From: Polytrichum commune
Lineage: Eukaryota; Streptophyta; Polytrichopsida; Polytrichales; Polytrichaceae
Direction of reading: 5' to 3'
Length of the DNA: 64,000 bases
Assembly (NCBI GenBank): GCA_950295325.1
Contig: OX485805.1
Span: 23,299,501 to 23,363,500 of the forward strand
Shown piece by piece: positions 37,091 through 47,684 of this stretch. Numbering within the stretch: position 1 is the first letter of the stretch; every line of letters begins with the position of its first letter. The notes beneath the pieces were generated by a model. The model searched no databases. It had not been told where the DNA came from and saw only the letters and a list, made by a program, of their open reading frames with translations. The position numbers and the translations under genes are program-made.

Positions 37091-37340
37091 GACTAAACCC
37101 ATGATTTCATCTACTTTACGAATTGTTACTTGGTTCATTTTTTTCGAAGGTGTGTCCCATCTCAAAGCCCCGTTGTTTGAGAATTCTTGCAACCATTTTT
37201 GCATTGCAACTACACCAATCTCCACATCACGCGTTTCTTTGGTGAATGGAGTGCAAGGCAACTTCTAAGAAACAACGAATTGAAAAGAAGTAAATTTTAT
37301 GATGTTGTGGTGGTATTGTGTTGTTGGTTGCTTATGCACT

Positions 37341-37793
37341 ACACCGTTTATGGTATTGAGTGTCACATACACTATTTGCAAAGGGCCTAAACTAGATGCT
37401 TAGAGGTTTTAAAAGTGTCATGCCTGCAAATTACTAATATGATTCCATTCGTCAACATAAGTAACTTTAAGTGAAAAATTATCTACATTATGACATTTAG
37501 AGTAGTACATTGGGATATGTTACATGATAGTCTTGCATTTTAGTATGCAAGGGGAAGATAATCTTGTGTACACTTTAGTCAGCCTGTTGACCATTGTGTA
37601 ACATAGACATGCACCTCATAACACTATTGAATATGCTCATGCCAAGATGTTAGTAAGTGCACTTGAATGCCAAGTGTCATGAGGTGAGAATTATGGTGAA
37701 GTTGTTAATCATCAATGTAACCTAGCATACGTCTCAAAATAGGGTAAGTGACACTATTACGCATGTGATACTAAATACCATAAACGGTGTGGT
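37341..37793. mobile_element. TIR element, CTACACCGTTTATGG family
   Basis: The left end CTACACCGTTTATGGTATTG is matched by the right-end complement CCACACCGTTTATGGTATTT. The same ends occur at 38208-38413, and a single end lies near 56215-56235. The target duplication is not resolved and no transposase is seen. Confidence 0.55.
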
Positions 37794-37964
37794 AGAAAAC
37801 ATGGTCCCAAATAACACGGTTTCAAATAACCGTTTGTTACATTGACATTATTAATCTAGACCCTTCCTTCATGCATTGATTGCGCCAATGCATGTTGTTT
37901 GAAACATGCGTGTATTCTTTTGGGACCATGTTTCCTACAACATCAAATAATTTTATTATAGTAT

Positions 37965-38205
37965 GGGTGAAAAGTAAGCATGAAGTATTTAACGTGGGCC
38001 ACTCTAATTGTCTAGTTGGGGTGGAAATAGCTTGGGTCCAAGACCCATGGTCTTCCCCTCAATCTTTGTTGAGGATTCCGACCAACACCTTAAAAATAAA
38101 ATTTAAAAATAAGATCAATTTATGTCAAAAGTAATATAGGTGAAAATGTTCCCACATCAATTTCTTACATGAACCATCAAATGTGGCCCACACTAATTTT
38201 CAACT
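37965..38205. repeat. Dispersed repeat, family R2 copy
   Basis: Similar to 6880-7130, with GGGTCCAAGACCCATGGTCTT and GTGGCCCACACTAAT. Boundaries approximate. Confidence 0.5.
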
Positions 38206-38207
38206 AC

Positions 38208-38413
38208 ACCATTTATGGTATTGAGTGTCAAACACTATTTGGAGTCATGCAATGATATAACTTTTTATGAGTATTGGAAGTTTTCACCAAGTAAAAATGT
38301 TCAATAATGTTCAAACAACCAATTTTACCTTTTTATGGACAACAAATGAGATATGTAGTGAATAATCATAGCATCGTGTGATTCCATATTGTAAGTGACA
38401 CTAAACACCATAA
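38208..38413. mobile_element. TIR element, CTACACCGTTTATGG family, short copy
   Basis: Starts CTACACCATTTATGGTATTG and ends ACACCATAAACATAGTAG, the inverted version. It is about 206 bp and lacks most of the interior of the 37341-37793 copy. Confidence 0.5.
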
Positions 38414-38443
38414 ACATAGTAGATATTTAGCATGGGTTGAAAC

Positions 38444-38799
38444 GCCCCGGGCTAGAACACATCTTCATTTGGCTGGGCCCCGCCCCTCCCACACCTCCTT
38501 CACTGCCCGGTCTTCATGCCCGCACTTGCGTGGGAACTCTTCCCTATTGGGAACCAATGTGACAATACTTGAAGAGTCAAGCCATTAAGCTCCTTTGGCA
38601 TGTGAAGCAACTCCATCAAAAGACTTGGGAATAGCGAAAGTGATGTCAACTTGAATATTTGTAATTTTGACCGGGTATTGTCACATTGGTCCCCAACTAA
38701 GAACAATTCTCACACAGGTCTGGACAGGAAGATTGGGCAGTGAAAAAGGCGTGGGAGGGGCAGGACCCAGCCGAATGAAGAGGTGTTCTAACCCGGGGT
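38444..38799. mobile_element. Foldback MULE-type element with 9-bp TSD
   Basis: A 356-bp element whose arms of ~130 bp are inverted repeats. The left starts GCCCCGGGCTAGAACAC, the right complement starts ACCCCGGGTTAGAACAC, and inner parts pair as ACCAATGTGACAATAC against GTATTGTCACATTGGT. It is flanked by an exact 9-bp duplication GGTTGAAAC at 38435-38443 and 38800-38808. A 9-bp duplication with long inverted repeats fits Mutator-like elements. It is GC-richer than its surroundings. Confidence 0.8.
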
Positions 38800-39288
38800 G
38801 GTTGAAACCTAGTGTAGCTCACACTAGTAGGATTATTTAGTGTAGCGGTGAATCGATTGGAAGAGTGGTTTACGACACCCTACGCTTTGGTACATCAACT
38901 TATGAGCAGTGCATCTTTATGCGCATGATAAGCTTACCATGACCTTGAAATATGGAAGGCGTGTGTCTTAAATTCTTTTGGGAAAATAATAATAGAGTTG
39001 GCCGGCAATAGGGTCATGTGGGGCCACTATGACGTGTCAAATTAAAGCATTTTCAGGTGACAGGCTAGCACATGAAATGAATATATATATCACCAACCAA
39101 CTTAGTAGTGCCAGCCTGGCCGTCGGTACAATTAAAATTGGCCACCTGGCATAAAGGGGTCCCTAGCCTATCCCTTTGTGTTTATTTTTAGCTAGACCAC
39201 CACAAGATAGGCCATCAAGTGTGCCACCACTTGGGAAGCCAGTACTCATTTGTGCTGGACATTTCAATTACTTTTAAGGCAGATGGGC

Positions 39289-39523
39289 CAGGGATTGGGG
39301 AGATTTTTGGGCATACTAATCGGTTGAGATCCTAGTGTTTGCAAGGCCAACCGGTTAATACATGTTGACATCCTCCAGTTTTCCTTTATTCAATTGGGGT
39401 ATATTCTTTTATAGATTCCTCTAAAATGATCGATAATTTCCATGTAGTCTTGAACTTTAACCAGTTATTTCTCAAACTCAACCGGTTCATTTGTAAGTGA
39501 CTGTTGGTTCTCCCTGATCATTG
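39289..39523 (-). mobile_element. hAT MITE family A copy
   Basis: Reverse copy of 235 bp beginning CAGGGATTGGGGAGA and ending CCCTGATCATTG, flanked by AGATGGGC / GGATGGGC (7 of 8). The interior is well preserved. Confidence 0.85.
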
Positions 39524-39556
39524 GGATGGGCAGTGTTCAATGGTTTCTTTTACTGA

Positions 39557-40054
39557 GGGCCATTTCACACATGAGACTGAGAGCATGTGCCCACTGCACT
39601 TCAAGAATTATCGTTGGTGGAAAAGGTGGAGCTGGTCCAAGTTCGCTTCACACTACGCTTGAGGGACCAACGGAGTATGTGAATGCAAGATGGATGTAAA
39701 GTCTACGTAGATTCCTACATGGCATCGAATGGTTCAGGTTTCATGGTCACTTGGACTATTTTCAAAAACCGTTTCTTGGAGGTAGGCCTAACACAAATCC
39801 GGGAGACCATGGCACTCCGAACGCTCACAACCGTTGATTTATTCTATTTTGGCATGTGTGAGGACCCACATGAATAGAAATTCATTGAAATGGCGTTTCA
39901 TTGAGGGCCCGGTCACATATGGCTTCACACTACACTTGAGGATCCGTGACCACACTACATGATTTTGGAGGTGTGTTGGGACGGCCTTAGGACACTTTCT
40001 TTTGGGCTCTCATTGTTTCATGGTCATAGCTCTTCGAACGTGTGTGAAGTGGCC
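39557..40054. mobile_element. TIR element, GGGCCACTTCACAC family
   Basis: Starts GGGCCATTTCACACATGAG and ends CGTGTGTGAAGTGGCC, its inverted form. The same ends bound 42739-43330 and 43893-44165, and the interiors share GGAGACCATGGCACTCCGAA. The target duplication is unclear. The 64-codon frame at 39683-39877 is probably not a gene. Confidence 0.65.
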
Positions 40055-42738
40055 TTGAATAGCCCACTTCTCCGAGGATACTATAGCTCTCTAGTAGCTT
40101 GGGCATAAAATAATGTATTTCAAAGGTGCCTAAATTTTTGGGGAATTAACTTCGTTGAGTGTCCCAAAAAAAGAAATTACATTCAAAGAGTGCCTAAAAT
40201 CAAAACAATGCAAGTGACATTTAGTGGAATCCAACAAAGTAGCATCAAATAACTTCAACAATGTCTTCACTCAACATCAATCTCACTCATGGTCTAAAAA
40301 CAATACAAGCATGAATTTTCATGACTTGGTTAAGGGAAGTGTTTAGGTTAATCGTAGCCGCCATAGATGAAATTAGGAAAACCATCCATGAATTATAGAA
40401 ATGACTTGGATGAATGTCTAACTTATTGTAAATTACTCTTTGAATCTACCCAATTTTAGAATATTGTTTTTTGGTTTGCCTAATTTACTTTCATACTATA
40501 ATTAATAATTAGACAAAAGGGTGCCCAACGTGCTAGAGAGCTACAATATGAAGCACACGATTAGTACGAGATGGTTAGCAGGTCCAAATCATGATCATAG
40601 CCACTTTCATTATATTTTCAGAGGTCATATGAATATATTATTCAATTTTAAAGTGAATATTCTCGTGCTAATTAAATAGGCATATGGGTCCCCCCCCCCA
40701 CAAAAAGAAAAAAGAAAAAGAAAAAGAAGATTGTGTTGATTGTTGAGCTTAGGATGGATATCATAATTCGAACACATGTCTATTTGGTGTCCATTTGTAG
40801 AGCCACATCTACTCAAATGTAGGTGATCAGTCAAGATAAGTGATTGAATAAGACTCTTTTACCTTATGTACAAATTACGTGCTTCCATTTTCTTAGAGGA
40901 TCTGATTTATTAAAGGGTGGGATTAAACTAGGGTCCAAGACCAAAGAAACTCCAAAAATCGAGCTATCTTATCAACTGAGAGCTTAAGATTTGGACCTAA
41001 GGAGTTTACATTGATGTCCACATTCCAATAAACATTAATGATCATTTAAACTCCCTTTAAACTCAATGAGTGTTCATGCATCATAATCAATCTTCTTTTG
41101 GCTCCATGACGCCAAATTGTAAAGTATTCTTTTCCCTTTAGAACAAAAACATTAAAACAAGATGAAAAAAACCTAACAAAGCCAACGTGGTGTGGCGGTG
41201 GATTAGTGCCAACTTTGCATCAAATGTAACCGATGATGTCGCCAACAAATCAACCATTATAGCTCCTCCCTTGTGACCTAACTCCAATTTTTAGGAAAGA
41301 ACTACATCCTATCACCAACTTCAAATTTTGGATAAAACAAACAGGAAGTTAAATGACATTCTTCATTATGCATTGTGCAGCCAACATGCATATACTCAAT
41401 AAACCCCCAAAAAACCATTTTCACAACTAATCCTTTTACTTTAGTAATTGAGTGCTAATCCATGTTCACATGCTCTCTTAATCATTTAAAGGTAGAATAA
41501 TAGACATAGAACTACATAGTTTGCTAAATTTCTAGACTTGCTAAGAAAGTGATTGTGCACATACATGGGTGCACTGTCACCCACTCTTCGCTTTCCCAAA
41601 TATTGACCCCTATCTCTAAGACTGGGTCGGGTTGAGCTTGTCTCCTAAGGGTCCTACACTATATAAGGTCAATATCATGACTAACACCAATTTCTCTAAG
41701 ATTTCGTAAATATCTATAATACATACTTTTAGGATGATACTAAATGTAATATTGATCCAAAAATATTAAAGGATACATATGAATACAGTAAATTAGTTTG
41801 AAGACACACTCATACAACTCCACGTCAAACACAAATACTATATTCATCTCAATAACTTGGAATTGCAAATCAACACAATATGTCACTCTATTAAAAAGGT
41901 CACATTAATGACCCTATTATGTGTACACTATGCCTACCTGGTTTGAAAATACCAGGTGGCCTGCTTACCAAGGCCAAGGTATGGGGATGGACTTTGAGAC
42001 GAAGGGATGTCAATGTGATCAGAGGCATCTTACTCAATTCAACATGTACACTCTAACCTCCATAGTACGACACTCGATTATAGGACACCTCTACTATACG
42101 ACACATTTCCCTAATGTATTTCAAAATTCATTATGTACCTCCATTAGGTACACATTAGGTTCATTAGGATTGGCCCACTTTGATTAATTCCATGCTAATT
42201 TCCCGTCCACACTTATAGGACTGCATTGATTATCCCAACTAATGCATGTGGTATTGATTCCTGAAACACGCAGTTTTTAGCCAAACCTCAAAATTAACGA
42301 GGGCTAAATTTTCTACTGAGTGAAACTAATTTTATGACTACATGCCCATTTACCATAGATTTGAAGAAAATTAATGCATCCTCTAGGGTGTTTGTAGAGT
42401 GATAAAAAATATATGTAGACACATGTTTGGTCAACATGACTTTACTCAATCCTATGTTGAGTTCCTTTTCTATACTTAGCATATGACAAGGCCTCCACTA
42501 TCTTACCTTTATGGGAAGAAACTGACATTGGTATGAATAGTATGAAATTTGTGAATAGTGTTGGTATTTGCAATGAATTGTGCCGCTACTTTCAGTGAAC
42601 AATATTGTTATGATATAGGGTTTTCAATGAATAATATCTGGATGAACAATACTTCCTTGATCTTCTAATGGCACTACTTTCACCTTCACTAATTTCGCAC
42701 ATGCACTATAAGCCCTCCCTCACTATTTGGAATACTCT
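40055..42738. other. Intergenic, repeat fragments
   Basis: A C-run followed by (AAAAG)n lies at 40690-40730. Fragments of repeats shared with the introns of the kinase gene are at 40640-40830 and 40938-41040. A stretch at 42478-42650 is shared with 54258-54440. No gene seen; the 88-codon frame at 41921-42187 is unrecognised. Confidence 0.45.
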
Positions 42739-43330
42739 GGGCCACTTCACACATGAGAGGCAAGAGTTGTGACCTTGTAATGGTGAGGTCCCCTGACTCT
42801 CATCCAAAGGCCGTACCATGGGTGCTGGGAAAGCTATTTTATGTAGTCATGGGCCCTCAAGCATAGTGTGAAGTGAGAATGGACCATGTTGTGGGACCAT
42901 TGCATATTTTGTTGGCAGAAAAAGGGGAGGATTTGGTATAGTATAATATGTCTCAAACTTTATTAATTTAAGAGAATTACTTGGTGATGTTTGTCTGTCT
43001 TGGAATCTGTTTTGGAATATGCCCTACTGTTTGTCATGCTAGGGAAAAATATTAAAAAAAGTCACGGTCTTCCGGAATTTGCATCAGGCCCACCTCTTGG
43101 AGGTGCGCCTGACGCAAATTCCGGTAGACCATGTACCTTTATCCACAACTTGCCATGTAGGACTCCATGTAGGACTCCATGTAGACGTTTCATCCACGAA
43201 CTTTTCGTTGGGCCTTTAAACCTTCACCTCCTAGTGTGAAGTGAACTTGGATGGTCTCCGCCTTTTCGACCAATGAGAGCTCTTACATTGCCATGGTCAG
43301 TGGCCTTCAGCCTTGTGTGTGAAGTGGCCC
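42739..43330. mobile_element. TIR element, GGGCCACTTCACAC family, with inner hairpin
   Basis: A 592-bp copy bounded by GGGCCACTTCACACATGAG and GTGTGTGAAGTGGCCC. At about 43065-43130 an internal hairpin pairs TCCGGAATTTGCATCAGGC with GCCTGACGCAAATTCCGG around CACCTCTTGGAGGTG. Confidence 0.65.
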
Positions 43331-43357
43331 TCAGTGTAGCTAATGCAGTGAGCTCAA

Positions 43358-43591
43358 CCAATGAACAGGGAGAACCGGCTACTAATTACAGATGAACTGC
43401 TTTGAGTTTGAGAAATAACCAATTGAAGTTCAAGACTGCAGGAAAATTACCCATCATTTAAAAGGAAATCTGAAGAATATACCTAAGATGAATAGAGTAA
43501 ATCTAAAAGATCACAACACTGTAACCAGTTGGACTTGGAAACACTAGGAACTTGACCGATTATGCCCAAACATCCCCCCCCCCCGGACACC
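43358..43591 (+). mobile_element. hAT MITE family A copy
   Basis: A 234-bp copy with flanks GAGCTCAA (43350-43357) and GAGCTCTA (43592-43599), 7 of 8 matching. The 3' terminal repeat is expanded by a C-run. Confidence 0.8.
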
Positions 43592-43643
43592 GAGCTCTAC
43601 AGAACAACTGCTTGGAGAGAATTGGAATCAGTTGTGTGCCGAC

Positions 43644-43881
43644 CACTGTCCAGGGAGAGCTGTCAGTTAGTTAAAGATGAACCGGTTGAGTTTGAGAAAT
43701 AATAACCGGTTGAAGTTCAAGACTTCAGGAGAATTACCGACCATTATAGAGGAATCCATGGAAGAATATACCTCAAATGAATGAAAGCGGCAACACTGGA
43801 AGATTATGTCAACATGTACCCGACTGGGTTTAGAATCACTAGGATCTTGACCGACTACACCCACAAACTTCCCGGGCACTG
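43644..43881 (+). mobile_element. hAT MITE family A copy, exact TSD
   Basis: A 238-bp copy starting CACTGTCCAGGGAGA and ending CCGGGCACTG, with an exact 8-bp duplication GTGCCGAC at 43636-43643 and 43882-43889. It is only 52 bp from the previous copy, an independent insertion as shown by the different duplication. Confidence 0.9.
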
Positions 43882-43892
43882 GTGCCGACTAA

Positions 43893-44165
43893 GGGCCACT
43901 TCTTGGAGGTAGGCCTAACACAAAACCGTTGGGAGACCATGGCACTCCGAACGCTCACAACCATTGGTTTATTTTTCATGTGTGAAGACTCGCATGAATA
44001 GAAATTCATTGAAATGACATTTGGTTGAGGACCCGGTCGCATATGACTTCACACTACACTTGAAGGTCCGTGACCACACTACATGATGTTGGAGGTGTGT
44101 TGGGACGGCCTTTGGACACTTTCTTCTGGGCTGTCACAGCTCTTGGCTCGTGTGTGAAGTGGCCC
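43893..44165. mobile_element. TIR element, GGGCCACTTCACAC family, deleted copy
   Basis: A 273-bp copy homologous to 39557-40054, with the same order of shared blocks but most of the left part missing. Ends GTGTGTGAAGTGGCCC. Confidence 0.6.
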
Positions 44166-44488
44166 TCACTTATGAATGCAAAGGTTTTGGATGTCAACTA
44201 GGGCGTCAACTTTCCATGTGAGACAGTGAGTCTGATTCCGAATCAAAGTGCGTACTTAACTTACTTGCAAGTCCTTTTATTGTCCCTTGCCTGTCCTTTC
44301 AAAACGTTAGTGCAACACGGAACCGCACCCCCCCCCCCCCCCTGGGAGTTATAAGGCCGGCTGAAAAGGATAAAGAGTATATACCTGAATCCTTCACAGG
44401 CTGAACATGCAGATGCACATTCTACTTATATTCCTAGGGATGCATGGGAACATGTGGTCCCCAGGCTCCCCTCATAAGTTATGTATTA
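44166..44488. other. Intergenic, nothing recognised
   Basis: Contains a C-run at about 44327-44342. No gene or delimited element. Confidence 0.5.
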
Positions 44489-44496
44489 CATTGGAG

Positions 44497-44729
44497 CTTT
44501 GATTGGGGAGAACCGGTGGTTAGTTATAGGTTAACTGGTTAGTTTGAGGAATAACCGGTTGAAGTTCAAGACTGCAGGAAAATTATCGATCATTTTAGAG
44601 GAATCTATAGTAGAATATACCCCTAATTTAATAAAGGAAGAACCGGTGGATGTCAACATGTAACCGGTTGGACTTGCCAACACTAGGATCTCAACCGATT
44701 AGTATGCCCAAATATCTCCCCGGTCACTG
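44497..44729 (+). mobile_element. hAT MITE family A copy, exact TSD
   Basis: A 233-bp copy starting CTTTGATTGGGGAGA and ending CCGGTCACTG. It has an exact 8-bp duplication CATTGGAG at 44489-44496 and 44730-44737. It sits at the very start of the R3 repeat that follows. Confidence 0.9.
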
Positions 44730-44733
44730 CATT

Positions 44734-45100
44734 GGAGTTATCCGTAAAGCCTCTGAAAGAGGGACGAAGCCGTGGGTTTGATCCTCCTTTGAGAAAACTT
44801 TCTATTAAGAGCTCATTACTAGCTCGCCATGTATCAGAGGTTGTTTTGAAAGTTGGTTTAACTTTTGGGACTTCCTCTTTCCATTTCTTAAGCTTTGAGG
44901 GAATCTTAGGACCTAAAATAGGGATGGCACTTGGGGTCCACTGTCCTAAATCCCGGATTGGTCTATGGAAGGCTAGCTTGGTCCACCCATCCTAATAGGA
45001 CAAGCTAGAAAGCCGGTTTTTAATAGCCCAACACCTCTCTTTGTGTGCGGGAACTTGGGTGACTTTGTGTTGATTCTCATAAACTTAGGGTTGGGACTAA
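44734..45100. repeat. Dispersed repeat, family R3 copy
   Basis: Second copy of the repeat at 36727-37090, same orientation. Contains GTGGGTTTGATCCTCC, a B-box-like string. The MITE at 44497-44729 inserted at or beside its 5' edge. Confidence 0.6.
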
Positions 45101-46871
45101 GGGTGAGTTTCCATGTAGGCCGCTCACCCACCAAATTCTAGTTTGAATAAGGAGAAACTTGTTCAATTGTAGAGGGAATATGATGGGGTAAGGTTCGTAT
45201 GTGCCAACTAACTATTTCCCACGTTCTCAAATTCGGGCCCACCTACTAACCCTCTCCTCCAAGTTACCAAGGATGGAGTTGTAGACCAACATGGTTCTCT
45301 TGAGTCTTCAAGCGGTCTTAATCCTTCCGTGGCTGACACTTGTAGATTAAAGATTCTACACTGGGCACAAGGAAGTCTAGAGGCATGTGTCCATGGCCCT
45401 CCATATTCTAGTGCAGAGTCCGGGGATTTATGTAGAGAAAACGGCTAATTGCCAAGCTTTCTGGAGATGGCTCGGATTTTTCAATTTTTACCCAGAAGTG
45501 GGCCTAGAGAATGCAAAATTTATCGGTTGATAGCGCCCATTTCCTAATGTATTTAGGAAATTAGCCGACATTTTTTTTTCATTTATGCAATTTCCGAAAG
45601 GTCTAAAGTGGGGTTGGTTTTATATTTTGGTGTTGGATGTGTCATTGTCATTTTTAAAAAAAAATTCAAGTGTTTAGGATTAAATAATGTGGGCATTCAC
45701 TTTTTTTTTTTTTTTTGTCTAAATAATATCCTTAGTAGGAGTTGAACTTGGCAAAGCCCCTACCATATTAGGGCTAAGGATTTAGCCTTCGGAAAATACA
45801 AGCACCACAAAAGGGTCCAAGTATTATCCGGAGGCTAGTTAGTATTGAAAAATCACGAAATTTGCGTACCATTGCCATGAGTATCAATTGCCCCAAACGA
45901 AAACCTCTTAAAGCTATTGTCACTCAACAATCCAACAATTCTAGAACTCAAAAACTCATAATGCAAACGAAAATGCAAGCTCCACCGCTGCGGAATGGAA
46001 GTTGTGGCGGGAAGCAAGTAACCCTAAACCACAAGCCAACAAGGCATAGTCTCCAACTATGCATAGCTAGTATTGAAAAATTACCTAAAAAATATATATT
46101 TGGTCGGCTGCCCGCCGTGAAAATAAATTTTCAATCGGTAATTTGCCGTGGATACTCTAGGGCAGCTTGCCTTAATGCCGGCATTTTTTTTTTCCCTAAT
46201 CGGACCATTTCCGTAAACCTTGATTTTCTTCCGGAACCCCTTCCTAAACTTTCCAATTGCATTCGGAAATTCTCAAAATCAACCGGCTAGCTTGTAACTA
46301 ACTGCCGCACTACCCGTTCATTGTTCTAGTGGCCCGCCAAAATGTGGTTGGGTGGCGGGTTGCGCTTAACTACATGACAACACCTCTAATCCATTATTAT
46401 CTAGAATCTAGTGGGTGAGTGGTCTACATGGAAACTCGCCCTAAACCCATAGTTTCATTTGGTTTACTTTATGAATAACTCTATTATGTAGTTTTTTGAT
46501 TCATGAAAGGAAGGAAACGCATTCCATTCCATAAATAAACAAATAAAAGTAACGTCGAGGTTTAGTTTATAAACCCACGTGAATGGGAGCTTGTTCTTTT
46601 GTACCATGTTCCATCACACTTGTTTGCTTGACCAAAATCCGATATTACTGGTAATTGGTAGCTTATAACAAACATAATTTGGATATTTTTGAACTATTGA
46701 ATTGAAGCCTATAAGAGATTGTCTCGTGGGTCAATCATGGATTGAATCCATACTTAAGTTGGATGTACCTAATTCCAACACAACAATAATTTGAACATAC
46801 ACCAAAAAAGATATGTGTTTGAAAGAGATTGGACTACAAGCTCAAAATATGCTAATTGTTGTAGGCTCAAT
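45101..46871. other. Intergenic, no supportable gene
   Basis: A 142-codon frame at 45862-46290 is open, but its last part overlaps a reversed terminal fragment of the family A MITE (about 46268-46323). It has no recognisable domain, so I do not call it a gene. Poly-T runs occur at 45568 and 45700. Confidence 0.4.
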
Positions 46872-47279
46872 CACGGGTAGATCACTCCATTGTCAAGTTG
46901 AACACCACGTGCGACCAAAAAAAATATTCTTTTGGTAAGTTGCACCACCAAAATGGGTCAAAATTTTATCAATTTTTTTTCATGAGTAGATATACACAGT
47001 ACCTATGACATAGTCAAAAGTGGTAACTAAATTTGATGATTTGTTTTTTTCATAAAACATACCGTTTCTAACTAGAATGACACAAAATTGAACTAAAAAA
47101 ATTACTAAAAAAAAAAGATGACTAAAAATTTCAAAAAAGTATACAAACGATACTAACAATGGTTATGTATATGTAGAAAGAATATCATAAATTTTAAAAT
47201 TATATATGGCATGTAATATAGGGGTAGCAAACTTTGTCCGCACGTGGTGTCAACTTGACAATGAAGTGACCTCCCCGTG
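46872..47279 (+). mobile_element. 408-bp hAT-type MITE, family B, exact TSD
   Basis: Same length as the copy at 3441-3848 and nearly identical throughout, including the homopolymer-rich centre. The exact 8-bp duplication GGCTCAAT lies at 46864-46871 and 47280-47287. The two copies and clean duplication point to recent transposition. Confidence 0.9.
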
Positions 47280-47435
47280 GGCTCAATAGTCAATATGATT
47301 TTGGGGGGAGGGGGGACCCTAATGAATCAACTTTCAATGGGGGAACCCAAAATGACACCAACTACTACATCAACTCGATCATTGGAAGAAGAAAAAAGGA
47401 GGGGTCAACCTATTGGATCAATTTGATTGATGAGA

Positions 47436-47677
47436 CGGTCCGAAATGACCCTAAACTACCGGATGTCAGTGGAAAGGTACCCAAATTGAATGGAGGGTTT
47501 AGCAATTCGATTCCCAAATGTGAAATATTCTCTCTACTTGATGGAAAACCAAGAGCCCACCCACCCCAAGGTAGGCATTAAAGCCCACCTTGCACCAAGG
47601 GGATCCTTGAGAAGGGAAAGGCCAACAGGCTCAAATTCATGTCGGATTGCATAACGTTGCATATTATTATTATGATC
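47436..47677 (+). mobile_element. tRNA-derived SINE S1, plus-strand copy
   Basis: Sense-oriented copy: a head ending with a B-box-like AATTCGATTCCC, then the S1 body (TCTCTCTACTTGATGG, CCCACCCACCCCAAGGTAGG), and a short TTATTATTATT tail. It is flanked by GATGAGA at 47429-47435 and 47678-47684. The boundary assignment depends on that short duplication. Confidence 0.6.
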
Positions 47678-47684
47678 GATGAGA

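Noticed and set aside
45862..46290. 142-codon plus-strand frame
   Set aside because: No domain is seen, and its last part overlaps a reversed terminal fragment of the family A MITE, so it is probably chance in a repeat.
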